A program made the translations under genes and the position numbers. 34,745 nucleotides of DNA from Fidelibacterota bacterium (GTDB lineage Bacteria > Fidelibacterota > Marinisomatia > Marinisomatales > TCS55), in the NCBI GenBank assembly GCA_018674655.1, contig JABGZQ010000058.1:1-34745 (forward strand), read 5' to 3'. This document shows, in pieces, positions 7,613 to 16,891 of the stretch. The stretch's first letter is position 1; each line of letters begins with the position of its first letter. The notes beneath the pieces were generated by a model that was not told where the DNA came from, ran no database searches, and saw nothing but the letters and a program-made list of their open reading frames with translations.

Positions 7613-7713
7613 ATGTCCCTCCTTTTGGTTGCCTACAAAAAGCCCATACATACGCGGAAAGATTTAAATTTGTATGATATGGCTGTTGTGTCGAGTGTCT
7701 TTTGGCCAAAATT
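7551..7713. repeat. Long-range imperfect inverted repeat with nested stem
   Basis: The left arm at 7551-7575 (core gacactcgatacaa) pairs with the right arm at 7686-7713 (core ttgtgtcgagtgtc) with one mismatch in the core, and pairs further outward with a small bulge. Inside it, agcccatacatac (7641-7653) pairs with gtatgatatggct (7672-7684) with two bulges. Read on the minus strand, the nested stem is followed by a run of T, giving a terminator-like shape. This suggests a structured transcript, possibly an attenuator or small RNA. Confidence 0.45.
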
Positions 7714-7757
7714 CATATCTTAAATATATAAGAGGACATAAATATCTGAAATATGAT

Positions 7758-7785
7758 TTGCAATATGTCAAAGATTCATTATAAC
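7758..7785 (+). promoter_or_regulatory. Candidate promoter of the Rrf2-nar operon
   Basis: TTGCAA (7758-7763), a 16-base spacer and TATAAC (7780-7785) give a near-consensus sigma-70 layout. They would start transcription about 20-25 bases before the Rrf2 ATG at 7815. The surrounding AT-richness keeps confidence low. Confidence 0.35.
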
Positions 7786-7814
7786 TTTTAAAGTAGATAA
7801 TAATATCCATTTAA

Positions 7815-8276
7815 ATGTTTTACACTAAATCAGCTAAATATGCCATCCAAACCATGATCTATCTGGCTATAAAAGAGAACCAGGGATTAGTCATGGTCTC
7901 GGAAATCGCCAATGCGTATCATATATCGCAGTCATTTTTATCTAAAATCACTCGCACGCTTCGGAAGTATAATTTAATTAAATCTACTCGGGGGAGAAAC
8001 GGTGGAATAAAATTAGCAAAATCTAAAGATTTAATTTTTATTAGTGACATTTTACTGGCAATTGATGGCCCAGAGTCAATTGAGCCCAAATGTATCTTTG
8101 GTTATGAGTCATGCTCTGAAATGCAACCATGCCCGTTTCATCATCGCTGGGAAGATGTTATTGTTCAAATCCATGATTTGATGGAGACTGAAACATTGGG
8201 GAGTCTAACAGCCGATGTCATGGAAAGAAATTATTTACCTGGTATAAAAGAATTTAGCCCCAATCTTTTGAACTAA
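7815..8276 (+). CDS. Rrf2-family Fe-S transcriptional regulator (nar side)
   Basis: A 153-residue Rrf2 regulator. The N-terminal winged helix starts with the family phrase YTKSAKYAIQTMIYLA and includes STRGRNGGIKLA in the wing. The cluster loop carries three cysteines, Cys93, Cys100 and Cys106 (C-x6-C-x5-C), the arrangement that holds a [2Fe-2S] or [4Fe-4S] cluster in IscR, NsrR and RsrR. Such clusters sense NO, O2 or iron status. The gene is 18 bases upstream of the dihaem cytochrome and narG, so it most likely regulates the nitrate module and perhaps itself. A paralogue with the same cysteine positions lies at 30299. An NO-sensing NsrR-like role is plausible but cannot be told apart from other Rrf2 types here. 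Confidence 0.9.
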   Translation: MFYTKSAKYAIQTMIYLAIKENQGLVMVSEIANAYHISQSFLSKITRTLRKYNLIKSTRGRNGGIKLAKSKDLIFISDILLAIDGPESIEPKCIFGYESCSEMQPCPFHHRWEDVIVQIHDLMETETLGSLTADVMERNYLPGIKEFSPNLLN

Positions 8277-8294
8277 CTATTTGGACCAAAAAGG

Positions 8295-9119
8295 ATGAAA
8301 AAAACTTATACATTTATCATAATAGCGTGGACTACTCTTTCGTCAAGCATTTTAGGGCAGGATGTAGAAGGGTTTTATAAACAAAATTGTGCAAGTTGCC
8401 ATACAATTGGTGGTGGTCGGTTAACGGGTCCTGACCTAAAGAATATTCATTTAAGAAAAGATGAGGATTGGATCAAAAAATTTATTGCCAATCCTCAAGC
8501 AGTTATAAATAGCGGTGATGCATATGCTCGAGAATTGCTCTCAGAATCGCGTGGTGTCGTCATGCCTAAAGTGGGTGGGCTAACACCATTTATCATTCAG
8601 TCTTTGGTTGATTTTATTATAGATGAATCTTCCAAAGAAAAATCGAAATATGGTAGTAGTGCAATTGCAGATCGACCATTAACTCCAGGCGATATTGTGA
8701 AAGGGCGTGCTTTATTCCTTGGTGTCACCAAATTGAAAAATAATGGGCCTACTTGTATTGGATGCCATTCGGTAGCGGGGGAAGGATTACTTGGCGGTGG
8801 TCTATTGGGTCCAGACTTAACAAATGTTTATGGACGATTGGGTGGCAAAAAACCTTTGGCCGCTTGGTTGGCCAGCCCTGGAAGTGAAACCATGGGCCCC
8901 ATTTATCAAAAGTATCCAATAGATGAAGAAGAAGTATTGCCATTAGTAGCATTTTTTAAAGATAAAACTTTATCAAATGTAACTGAGGCAGGTGTTCATG
9001 ATTTTAATTTTATAATTATTGGTTTCGTTGGATTAGCTATTGTACTGGTTCTATTCGATTTATTTTGGGGAAATAGGCTTCGATCCATCAGAAGAAAAAT
9101 GGTTGAAGGGAAAATATAA
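8295..9119 (+). CDS. Dihaem membrane cytochrome c of the nar operon (NarC-like)
   Basis: A 274-residue cytochrome c with a signal peptide (cleavage near LGQ-DVEG) and two cytochrome c domains. Haem sites are Cys32/Cys35/His36 and Cys154/Cys157/His158, with likely distal Met90 (VMPK) and Met200. A C-terminal membrane helix (about 237-257) is followed by a basic cytoplasmic tail. The stop overlaps the narG ATG by one base, so translation is coupled. Cytochrome c genes directly upstream of narG occur in the Thermus nar operon and upstream of nxrA in Nitrobacter. It probably exchanges electrons with NarGHI or a periplasmic cytochrome pool. The ribosome site AAGG abuts the ATG, which is unusually close. 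Confidence 0.87.
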   Translation: MKKTYTFIIIAWTTLSSSILGQDVEGFYKQNCASCHTIGGGRLTGPDLKNIHLRKDEDWIKKFIANPQAVINSGDAYARELLSESRGVVMPKVGGLTPFIIQSLVDFIIDESSKEKSKYGSSAIADRPLTPGDIVKGRALFLGVTKLKNNGPTCIGCHSVAGEGLLGGGLLGPDLTNVYGRLGGKKPLAAWLASPGSETMGPIYQKYPIDEEEVLPLVAFFKDKTLSNVTEAGVHDFNFIIIGFVGLAIVLVLFDLFWGNRLRSIRRKMVEGKI

Positions 9120-12100
9120 TGAGTGATAAAAACGGTAAACTTTCTTGGATTCGAGATGAAGTTTCTCCCCAAAATCGTAAATGGGAAGAATTTTATCGGA
9201 ACCGGTGGCAATATGATAAAGTCGTTCGCAGTACCCATGGCGTAAACTGTACAGGTAGTTGTACTTGGCAGATTCATGTAAAAGATGGAATTGTCACTTG
9301 GGAAATGCAGGGGTTGGATTATCCGAAACTTGAAAGTGGTATCCCGCCATATGAGCCACGAGGTTGTCAGCGTGGGATTTCATTCTCATGGTATTTGTAC
9401 AGCCCACTTCGAGTAAAGTACCCATATATCCGTGGAGTATTATTGGATCTTTGGAAAGAAGCAAGAAAAGAGTTCACCGATCCAGTAGAAGCGTGGGAAT
9501 CCATGGTAAATGATCCGGGGAAACGGAAAAGGTGGCAAAATGCCAGAGGTAAAGGTGGTTTTCGTCGTGCGGATTGGGAGACTGTTAAAGAAATATCTGC
9601 GGCATCAATGGTTCATACTATCAAGCAGCACGGACCGGATAGAATTGCAGGATTTTCTCCAATCCCTGCTATGTCTATGATTAGTTATGCTGCTGGCGCC
9701 AGATTGATGCAGTTAGTGGGTGGTGTTTCACTTTCATTCTACGATTGGTATTGCGATTTGCCCAGTGCATCTCCTGAAACATGGGGAGAGCAGACAGATG
9801 TCCAGGAATCTGCTGATTGGTATAACGCTAAAATGCTTGCAGTTATGGGTGCTAATTTAAATATGACTCGAACCCCAGATGTCCATTTTGCAGCTGAAGC
9901 TCGCCATAATGGAACCAAGATGGTAGTTTTCTCACCTGATTTCTCTCAGGTTTCAAAATTCAGTGACGAGTGGATTCCAATAAATGCAGGGCAAGACGGT
10001 GCTTTTTGGATGGCTGTAAACCATGTGATTTTGAAAGAGTTTCATCACGATAACCAAACACCAGATTTTATAGATTATACTAAGCGATATACCGATTCAC
10101 CTTTTTTGGTTGAAATTAATAATTCCAATGATATTAATCGTCCAGGCCAAATGTTACGTGCTAATCGTCTTTCCCAGTATCAGGATATTGAAAACGGTGA
10201 TTGGCAATTTCTTATGTGGGATGAGACGGATAACCGAACAAAAGTACCGCAAGGGTCGGCTGGGAATCGATGGGCAAAAGAAAATAAAGGAAAGTGGAAC
10301 CTAAAGCTTGAAGATAATGTTGATGGTTCAAAAATTGATCCAGCATTAACATTTTTAAAAAACTCAGATGAAATTATCGATATTGAAATTGACAATTTTG
10401 CGGAAGGAGAAACTACCCAGCGGAAAGTCCCTGTTAAATACATTGAAACGAAAAATGGTAAAGTAGCCGTGGCTACGGTATATGATTTACTTATGGCACA
10501 ATATGGTGTAGGCCGTGGATTAGAAGGGTATCCAACATCGTATGATAAAGATGAACTCTATACACCTACGTGGGCAGAAAAGTACACTGGAATATCACCG
10601 GATACATTAATTCGGTTTGCGAGAGAATGGGCAAGCACAGCCGAACATACGGGTGGAAAGTGCACAGTTATCATTGGTGCTGGTATTAACCATTGGTACC
10701 ATGCAAATCTTATGTATCGGGCCGCCATTCATGCACTCATGTTTACGGGATGTATTGGGAAAAATGGCGGTGGGTTGGCACATTATGTCGGCCAGGAAAA
10801 ATTGGCTCCAGGCGAATCTTGGGCTTCCATAGCATTGGCCAAAGATTGGCATGCCCCATCTAGACTTCAAAATACACCTAGCTGGCACTATATCCATTCG
10901 GATCAATGGCGTTATGAAAAAAGTTTTACAGATTACCATACAGTTCCTAAGAATCAACCAGAGAATACATTAGCCAAAGGGCATACAATCGATGTAAATG
11001 TGAAAGCAGTTCAAAATGGTTGGTTGCCTTTTTATCCCCAATTTGAAACCAATCCAATTGATTTGGTGAGTGAAGCGCGTGAGAATGGTGCTATCGACGA
11101 AAAGGGTGTCGTGGATTATGTGGTTGAAAAACTTAAAAAACGGGATTTAAAATATTCTATAGAAGATCCAGATAATGCAGATAACTGGCCACGCGTATGG
11201 TTCGTATGGCGTGGTAATGCCATTGGTGGAAGTGCGAAAGGTCATGAGTTCTTTTTAGATCATTATCTTGGCACTCACACCAATCAGGTATCCGATAGCA
11301 ATTTCGCAAAAGGATCCACAGAAGAAGTCGTATGGCACGATAAAGTTCCCCAGGGTAAAATGGATCTTGTGGTTGATCTAAACTTCAGGATGGATACATC
11401 TGCTTTGTATTCAGATATTGTGTTACCTGCAGCCACTTGGTATGAAAAAGATGATTTGAATTCTACGGATATGCATAGCTTTATTCATCCTTTGCAAGAA
11501 GCAGTACCTCCAGCATGGGAATCTAAAAGTGATTGGGATATATTTAAAAATATTGCTGAAGCATTTTCAAAAATATCTTCTAAGCATTTCCCTGACACTG
11601 TTGAAGATTTGGTATCTGTCCCCTTGCTACACGATACACCTGCTGAAATAGCACAAAAAGAAATTAAAGAATGGATCAAGGGAGAGGTGGAGGCTATTCC
11701 AGGCAAAACAATGCCCAATATGAAAATAGCCAAACGAGATTATAAGAATATTCATAATCAGTTCATTTCATATGGACCAAATATCCCCCGAAATGGTCTT
11801 GGAGCTCACGGTACGAGTTATGATGTAAAGGACGAATACCAGCGGTTAATCGATGAAACCCCTGTGGAAGAGTGGAATGGCAATATATATCCATCTCTCA
11901 AAGAAGCCAAAAATGTTGCAAATACTGTATTAACATTAGCGACGGTTACCAATGGAGAGTTGGCGTATCGTTCATATAAGAATATGGAAGAAAAAACGGG
12001 ACTTGTCTTGGCAGATTTGGCTGAGAAAAACCGGGGTGCTCGAGTCACATTTGATGACTTATGTTCTCAGCCAAAGCGGTTGTTAAATAGTCCTATGTGG

Positions 12101-12763
12101 TCCGGACTAACAGAAAATGGCCGAGCCTATTCTCCATTTACTTATAATGTTGAACGATTAATTCCATGGCGGACATTGACTGGGCGACAGCATTTTTATT
12201 TGGATCATCCTGGATATATTCAATATGGTGAACATTTACCCACATATAAACCAAAGCCAACACCCACCCAATACGCAGAACTCACGACGAGTGAGTCGGA
12301 ACACAAAACTAAAATATTCAACTACCTAACACCTCATGGTAAATGGCATATACACTCGACCTATGGAGACAATCATCGTATGTCAACCTTAAGTCGTGGA
12401 GTTGAACCATTTTGGATTAATGATAAAGATGCTGAAGATCTGGGTATTGTGGATAACGATTGGGTTGAGGTTTATAATGATAATGGTGTTGTGGTTACCC
12501 GGGCAAATGTAAGTGCGCGAATTCCAAAAGGAATTGTCGTGATTTATCATGCAACCGAACGAACATTGTCTGTACCGAAATCACCATTGCGGGGTAATAA
12601 ACGAGCGGGAATGAATAATAGCCTTACTCGTGCACGGCTCAAGCCAAACCTCATGGTTGGTGGTTATGGTCAATTTACATATCACTTTAATTATTGGGGT
12701 CCAACAGGTGCAAATCGAGACACATATATCATGGTACGTAAACTTCCCATCCTGAACTGGTAA
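9119..12763 (+). CDS. narG: Respiratory nitrate reductase alpha subunit (or NXR-like)
   Basis: The 1214-residue catalytic molybdenum subunit, which reduces nitrate to nitrite with bis-MGD; E. coli NarG is 1247 residues. The FS0 [4Fe-4S] motif has His40, Cys44, Cys48 and Cys82 in the phrases [11 protein letters not shown] and EPRGCQRG. The aspartate ligand of Mo lies in the conserved [20 protein letters not shown] segment (about 205-224). The N-terminus resembles E. coli NarG ([15 protein letters not shown]) with no RRxFLK signal or hydrophobic segment, so the enzyme should face the cytoplasm. It is coupled to the cytochrome gene upstream and followed 14 bases later by narH. Because a cytochrome c leads the operon, a nitrite-oxidising direction cannot be excluded from sequence alone. 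Confidence 0.96.
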   Translation: MSDKNGKLSWIRDEVSPQNRKWEEFYRNRWQYDKVVRSTHGVNCTGSCTWQIHVKDGIVTWEMQGLDYPKLESGIPPYEPRGCQRGISFSWYLYSPLRVKYPYIRGVLLDLWKEARKEFTDPVEAWESMVNDPGKRKRWQNARGKGGFRRADWETVKEISAASMVHTIKQHGPDRIAGFSPIPAMSMISYAAGARLMQLVGGVSLSFYDWYCDLPSASPETWGEQTDVQESADWYNAKMLAVMGANLNMTRTPDVHFAAEARHNGTKMVVFSPDFSQVSKFSDEWIPINAGQDGAFWMAVNHVILKEFHHDNQTPDFIDYTKRYTDSPFLVEINNSNDINRPGQMLRANRLSQYQDIENGDWQFLMWDETDNRTKVPQGSAGNRWAKENKGKWNLKLEDNVDGSKIDPALTFLKNSDEIIDIEIDNFAEGETTQRKVPVKYIETKNGKVAVATVYDLLMAQYGVGRGLEGYPTSYDKDELYTPTWAEKYTGISPDTLIRFAREWASTAEHTGGKCTVIIGAGINHWYHANLMYRAAIHALMFTGCIGKNGGGLAHYVGQEKLAPGESWASIALAKDWHAPSRLQNTPSWHYIHSDQWRYEKSFTDYHTVPKNQPENTLAKGHTIDVNVKAVQNGWLPFYPQFETNPIDLVSEARENGAIDEKGVVDYVVEKLKKRDLKYSIEDPDNADNWPRVWFVWRGNAIGGSAKGHEFFLDHYLGTHTNQVSDSNFAKGSTEEVVWHDKVPQGKMDLVVDLNFRMDTSALYSDIVLPAATWYEKDDLNSTDMHSFIHPLQEAVPPAWESKSDWDIFKNIAEAFSKISSKHFPDTVEDLVSVPLLHDTPAEIAQKEIKEWIKGEVEAIPGKTMPNMKIAKRDYKNIHNQFISYGPNIPRNGLGAHGTSYDVKDEYQRLIDETPVEEWNGNIYPSLKEAKNVANTVLTLATVTNGELAYRSYKNMEEKTGLVLADLAEKNRGARVTFDDLCSQPKRLLNSPMWSGLTENGRAYSPFTYNVERLIPWRTLTGRQHFYLDHPGYIQYGEHLPTYKPKPTPTQYAELTTSESEHKTKIFNYLTPHGKWHIHSTYGDNHRMSTLSRGVEPFWINDKDAEDLGIVDNDWVEVYNDNGVVVTRANVSARIPKGIVVIYHATERTLSVPKSPLRGNKRAGMNNSLTRARLKPNLMVGGYGQFTYHFNYWGPTGANRDTYIMVRKLPILNW

Positions 12764-12777
12764 AAGGAAAAAATAGA

Positions 12778-14268
12778 ATGGACATCAGAAGTCAGATTTC
12801 AATGGTTTTTCACCTAGATAAATGTATCGGGTGCCACACGTGCAGTATCGCCTGTAAAAATATATGGACCGACCGAAAAGGGACGGAATATATGTGGTGG
12901 AACAATGTAGAAACAAAACCAGGGACAGGATTCCCTACGCGATGGGAAGATCAAGAGAAATATAAAGGCGGTTGGGAATTGGTGAATGGAGAACTCAAGC
13001 TTAAATCAACTTCCAAAGTGAAAACCGTGACTAATATTTTTCATAATCCAAATATGCCTACAATGGATGATTATTACGAACCTTGGTCATATAAGTATAA
13101 AGATTTATTTGACGCACCAGCGGGGGATGATCAACCAACGGCTAAGCCAATATCGATGGTAACGGGTGAATATATGGATATTGAGGCTGGACCCAACTGG
13201 GATGATGATTTGTCGGGTTCTCCGATTTACGCTGAGAATGATATCAATCTAGATGTGTTATCTGAAGAACAACGAGATCAGTTATTCGCTATTGAACGAT
13301 TAATGATGTTTTATTTTCCGCGTATTTGTAACCATTGTATGAATCCATCTTGTGTTGCATCCTGCCCTTCAGGTGCTTTGTATAAACGTGGAGAAGATGG
13401 CATTGTATTGATTGATCAGAAAAGATGTCGTGCATGGCGTAAATGTATCGCTGCCTGCCCATATAAAAAGACATATTATAACTGGAATACTGGAAAATCT
13501 GAAAAATGTATTCTTTGTTTTCCACGAGTAGAAACAGGGCAAGCGCCTGCATGTTTCCATTCCTGTGTAGGACGGATTCGTTACTTGGGCGTCTTGCTAT
13601 ATGATGCAGATAGAATTGAAGAAACAGCCAAACATCCGGATCATGAATTGGTGGATGCGCAACGGGAAATGATTTTAGACCCTTTTAATGAAAATGTAAT
13701 TCGAGAAGCAAAGAAAAATGGCATCGCTGACTCTACAATTAAAGCTGCACAAGAATCTCCTGTATACAAATTTGTAAAAGATTGGGGAATTGCATTACCG
13801 CCTCACGTCGAATATCGTACTCTGCCGATGCTTTTTTATGTACCGCCCATGTTGCCTGTAATGTCTTCTCAAGAAGGGGACTCGGTTCGAAGTATTAATG
13901 AAGAATATTTTCCCGATTTTGAAAAAGCGCGTACACCGATCAAATATTTAGCCAAAATGTTTGGTGGCGGCAATGAAAGCCATTTGCGTTATGTATTGAA
14001 AAAACAATCTGCTATCCGAGCTTACCGTCGTGCTGTGACCGTTGGCGATATTGATATGTTGGATGCAGAAAAAGCATTAATAGAAGCAGATTGCACGCCA
14101 CAGGAGGCGGATAAAATATATAAGCTTACATCCTTATGTACATTTGATGATCGATTTGTTATTCCAGCTGCCCATAGGGAAGAGGCGATCGAAATGATGA
14201 AAGATCCATTGGAACACAAACAGGAAGCTGGTTTTGGATTTCGTGATGCACCTGCAAGAGGAAGATAA
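12778..14268 (+). CDS. narH: Nitrate reductase beta subunit
   Basis: A 496-residue iron-sulfur subunit carrying four clusters from NarI haems to NarG. The cysteine groups are in the expected order: CIGCHTCSIAC near residue 16, CNHCMNPSCVASCP near 184, CRAWRKCIAACP near 217 and CILCFPRVETGQAPACFHSC near 244. In the third group a Trp replaces one cysteine (CRAWRKC), the signature of the [3Fe-4S] cluster in E. coli NarH. The long insert between the first and second groups is also typical. The start has AAAGGAAAAAATAG upstream. The stop overlaps narJ by one base. Confidence 0.96.
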   Translation: MDIRSQISMVFHLDKCIGCHTCSIACKNIWTDRKGTEYMWWNNVETKPGTGFPTRWEDQEKYKGGWELVNGELKLKSTSKVKTVTNIFHNPNMPTMDDYYEPWSYKYKDLFDAPAGDDQPTAKPISMVTGEYMDIEAGPNWDDDLSGSPIYAENDINLDVLSEEQRDQLFAIERLMMFYFPRICNHCMNPSCVASCPSGALYKRGEDGIVLIDQKRCRAWRKCIAACPYKKTYYNWNTGKSEKCILCFPRVETGQAPACFHSCVGRIRYLGVLLYDADRIEETAKHPDHELVDAQREMILDPFNENVIREAKKNGIADSTIKAAQESPVYKFVKDWGIALPPHVEYRTLPMLFYVPPMLPVMSSQEGDSVRSINEEYFPDFEKARTPIKYLAKMFGGGNESHLRYVLKKQSAIRAYRRAVTVGDIDMLDAEKALIEADCTPQEADKIYKLTSLCTFDDRFVIPAAHREEAIEMMKDPLEHKQEAGFGFRDAPARGR

Positions 14269-14786
14269 TGAGTAATCGATATACGCAACTCATTCCATTG
14301 GTGTCTTATCCAGGACAAGGATTATTGGAGGCTATTAACAATATAGAGCCATCGACTGCTGGCAGAGAAAGGGATTTAGATCTCAGGCAATTCATTCAAT
14401 TTATTAGTAAAACTAAACTAACAGAACTTCAAGAAAAATTCACACAAACCTTTGATATGAATCCCGCAACATGTTTGGATTTGGGATGGCATCTATATGG
14501 TGAAGCCTATGAGCGTGGAGCCTTTATGGTTAAAGTCAGAGAATTGTTACGCGACAATAAAATTGAAGAGTCATCCGAATTACCTGACCATTTGTCTCAC
14601 GTGCTATCAGCTATAGAGGTCCTAGATGAAGCTGATCAAAAAGTATTTATTGAAAAATATGTACAACCGGCAATGAAAAAAATTCTTAAAGGATTTGGGG
14701 AATCCGATAATCCCTATAAGCAGGCCATTCAATTTATTAATAGAATCTTGACAAAACCAGCGCTTGACAATGGAGGAAATGCCTAA
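14268..14786 (+). CDS. narJ: Nitrate reductase assembly chaperone
   Basis: A 172-residue TorD/DmsD-family helical protein required for cofactor insertion and membrane attachment of NarGH. Diagnostic phrases are FTQTFDMN, LDLGWHLYGEAYERG and SSELPDHLSHVL. It is shorter than E. coli NarJ (236 residues), mainly at the C-terminus, which is common outside the proteobacteria. It overlaps narH and narI by one base at each end, giving tight translational coupling. It is cytoplasmic and not part of the final enzyme. Confidence 0.92.
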   Translation: MSNRYTQLIPLVSYPGQGLLEAINNIEPSTAGRERDLDLRQFIQFISKTKLTELQEKFTQTFDMNPATCLDLGWHLYGEAYERGAFMVKVRELLRDNKIEESSELPDHLSHVLSAIEVLDEADQKVFIEKYVQPAMKKILKGFGESDNPYKQAIQFINRILTKPALDNGGNA

Positions 14787-15499
14787 TGGATTCATATAAA
14801 AATATACTCGATACATTTTTCTTTTCCATGTTTCCTTATATTATAATTTTCACATTTCTATTGGTAACGATTCAACGATATCGTGCCAAGGCCTATACTT
14901 TTTCAAGTTTATCATCTCAATTTTTAGAGAATAAACAGCATTTTTGGGCCATGATACCATTCCATTATGGAATCATTGCTGTTTTAGCAGCGCACTTCGT
15001 TTGGTTTCTTGTACCTGATACAGTTTTGTGGTGGAATCGTGTACCAGCGAGACTTTATGTAATGGAAATTGCTATGTTTATATTTGGTTTAATGACACTA
15101 ATTGGATTAATTAATATAATTATTCGTCGTCAAACCAACTCTATGGCAAAGGTTGTGACTTCCAAGGCGGATTGGTGGGTATTGGGATTTTTAACTATCC
15201 AAGTTGTAACGGGTCTCTACATTGCATATTTTTATCGCTGGGGATCTAGCTGGTTTGCCGCATCCTTGACGCCGTACCTGTGGTCTGTAATAAAATTAAG
15301 TCCTGATTTGACCTATATATCTGCAATGCCCTTTATGGTTAAAGCACATATTGTCAGTGCCTATTCTATTATTTTACTGTTTCCTTTTACACGGTTAGTC
15401 CATGCATTGGTCGTCCCGAATCCATATTTATGGCGAAAACCACAAGTAGTCAGGTGGTATTGGAACCGAAAAAAAATTAGAAGCTCAAAAAATTTATAA
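14786..15499 (+). CDS. narI: Nitrate reductase gamma subunit (cytochrome b)
   Basis: A 237-residue membrane subunit that oxidises quinol at the periplasmic side and passes electrons through two b haems to NarH. All four haem ligands of E. coli NarI (His56, His66, His187, His205) have counterparts at His60, His70, His188 and His206 with identical spacing. There are five predicted membrane helices. With the haem ligands intact, this subunit should be functional as a quinol oxidase. It is the last nar gene; a 39-base AT-rich gap separates it from the RIC protein. Confidence 0.95.
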   Translation: MDSYKNILDTFFFSMFPYIIIFTFLLVTIQRYRAKAYTFSSLSSQFLENKQHFWAMIPFHYGIIAVLAAHFVWFLVPDTVLWWNRVPARLYVMEIAMFIFGLMTLIGLINIIIRRQTNSMAKVVTSKADWWVLGFLTIQVVTGLYIAYFYRWGSSWFAASLTPYLWSVIKLSPDLTYISAMPFMVKAHIVSAYSIILLFPFTRLVHALVVPNPYLWRKPQVVRWYWNRKKIRSSKNL

Positions 15500-15538
15500 T
15501 TTATAATACATAATTAATAACGTAATAAAAGGATAAAA

Positions 15539-16231
15539 ATGATACAAGAGAAAACAGTGGGTGAAATTGTTACGGAAGATATCCGTACAGCAACCATTTT
15601 TAAAAAACATGGTGTGGATTTTTGTTGTGGCGGTGGAGAAAAGTTAGATATTGCTTGCAGTAATAAAGGTGCTGATTTAGACAAAATAATTTCGGAATTA
15701 GAATCCGTAATGAACGATGAATCTATATCTACAGATTATAGCGCAATGGCTTTGGATGAATTGGTCGACCACATCTATAACACACATCATAAATATATTT
15801 ATGAAAACGGTCAAATAACGGCAGAATTTATAAATAAAGTGGCACGTGTTCATGGTGAACGTCATCCAGAAACGGTCGAGATCGCCAAGCTTTTTAATGA
15901 CCTTATGATCGACTTACACCAACATATGATGAAGGAAGAACAAATATTATTTCCTTATATCAAACAGATGGTCCAGAGCGAAACATCAAATGGTGCATTT
16001 GTGAATGGACCAATTTCAGTAATGATGGCTGAACATGAAACTGCTGGGGATATTTTGAAAAAAATGAATGATTTAAGTGGCGATTTTGAACCACCGGTTG
16101 ATGGGTGTAATACTTATCGTGCAGCTTATGCCAATCTGAAAGATATGGAAAACGACATTCATTTACATATTCATTTAGAGAATAATATTTTATTTCCCAA
16201 AGCAGTTATGCTTGAAGAAAAATTGAATTGA
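15539..16231 (+). CDS. ric: RIC / ScdA-type di-iron Fe-S repair protein
   Basis: A 230-residue member of the ScdA/YtfE/NorA family that repairs iron-sulfur clusters damaged by NO or oxidants. The N-terminal ScdA domain carries the motif VDFCCGGG (Cys29/Cys30) and Cys40. The C-terminal hemerythrin-like domain has the expected His/Glu set: DHIYNTHH, LHQHMMKEEQILFPY, MAEHETAG and HIHLENNILFP. There is an AAAGG ribosome site. It sits between nar and act modules on the same strand, fitting a role in coping with NO formed during nitrate respiration, and is a plausible target of the upstream Rrf2 protein. Confidence 0.93.
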   Translation: MIQEKTVGEIVTEDIRTATIFKKHGVDFCCGGGEKLDIACSNKGADLDKIISELESVMNDESISTDYSAMALDELVDHIYNTHHKYIYENGQITAEFINKVARVHGERHPETVEIAKLFNDLMIDLHQHMMKEEQILFPYIKQMVQSETSNGAFVNGPISVMMAEHETAGDILKKMNDLSGDFEPPVDGCNTYRAAYANLKDMENDIHLHIHLENNILFPKAVMLEEKLN

Positions 16232-16245
16232 TTTAGAATCGGTTA

Positions 16246-16884
16246 ATGGACAAACTGCTCAACAAGCAATTTTCCACGATCATTGGTATCATGATAGTGG
16301 TGGCGGTAATTATCTCTTTTAAGAATTCCAGTTTTCATATTCCTGGGAATCAAGAGGATTATCAACCGACTCAACCGATTGCCTTTTCTCATCAGCTTCA
16401 CGCAGGAGAAATGGAAATCGCCTGTCAATATTGTCATTTTGGTGCGGAAGATAGCAAACATGCTGGTATTCCGCCGGCAAATGTTTGTATGAACTGTCAC
16501 AAATTTGTCAATAATACATTTAACGAAACGCGTCGTGCAGATCTGGAAAATAGAAAACCTGTTTTCAGCAAAGAGATTAAAAAGATTTATGCCTCTTTGG
16601 GGCTGGATTTAGATGGGATAAAAGTAAATGACGAAATACCCACAGAATGGGTAAAAGTTCATAACGTTCCAGACTTTGTGTTTTTTAGCCATAAACCCCA
16701 TATAACGGCTGGCGTGGATTGTGCCAAGTGCCATGGTGATGTTCAAACGATGACACAGGTGAAACAAGTAGAAGATTTATCCATGGGATGGTGTTTGGAT
16801 TGCCATCGTCAAGAGCATGATTCAATTCAATCAGCAACCGGAAGAACCGCATACTTACAGGATTGTGCTTCATGCCATTATTAA
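16246..16884 (+). CDS. actA: Alternative complex III subunit A, pentahaem cytochrome c
   Basis: A 212-residue pentahaem cytochrome, first subunit of ACIII, a menaquinol:cytochrome c oxidoreductase unrelated to bc1. One N-terminal membrane helix (about 9-25) anchors it. Five CxxCH sites start at residues 60, 81, 159, 183 and 207, and the last ends one residue before the C-terminus. Extra FSH and HITAG histidines serve as likely distal ligands (FSHQLHAG, FSHKPHITAG). It begins 14 bases after the RIC gene and precedes actB by 7 bases. Confidence 0.94.
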   Translation: MDKLLNKQFSTIIGIMIVVAVIISFKNSSFHIPGNQEDYQPTQPIAFSHQLHAGEMEIACQYCHFGAEDSKHAGIPPANVCMNCHKFVNNTFNETRRADLENRKPVFSKEIKKIYASLGLDLDGIKVNDEIPTEWVKVHNVPDFVFFSHKPHITAGVDCAKCHGDVQTMTQVKQVEDLSMGWCLDCHRQEHDSIQSATGRTAYLQDCASCHY

Positions 16885-16891
16885 AAAAATT

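Larger units (their letters stand above)
7140..7814. other. 675-base intergenic region with inverted repeats between divergent genes
   Basis: This is the only gap over 300 bases, lying between the minus-strand cupredoxin gene and the plus-strand Rrf2 gene. It holds the candidate promoters listed separately, an 11-base-arm hairpin at 7512-7536, a long-range imperfect inverted repeat (7551-7575 against 7686-7713) with a nested stem (7641-7653 against 7672-7684), and a possible minus-strand small ORF (7526-7612). No tRNA and no convincing longer ORF were seen. The 12-mer attatataggat at 7337-7348 recurs upstream of psrA. Confidence 0.8.

Noticed and set aside
7533-7667. 44-codon plus-strand ORF beginning MALFIENLAM in the intergenic region
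   Set aside because: No ribosome site within reach, the start lies in a hairpin, and the minus-strand ORF has a far better ribosome site.
7551-7713. MITE-like element with terminal inverted repeats
   Set aside because: The arms are imperfect, no target-site duplication flanks them, and no second copy is seen in the window.
7613-7723. 36-codon plus-strand ORF beginning MSLLLVAYKK
   Set aside because: No ribosome site. It probably exists only because it overlaps the inverted-repeat region.
7758-7771. TTGCAATATGTCAA read as a CRP/FNR box
   Set aside because: Only 7 of 10 consensus positions match, and it overlaps a better explanation as a -35 element.
16817-16891. Upstream extension of actB
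   Set aside because: It lies inside the end of actA and would need a non-ATG start; the ATG at 16892 fits the signal region.
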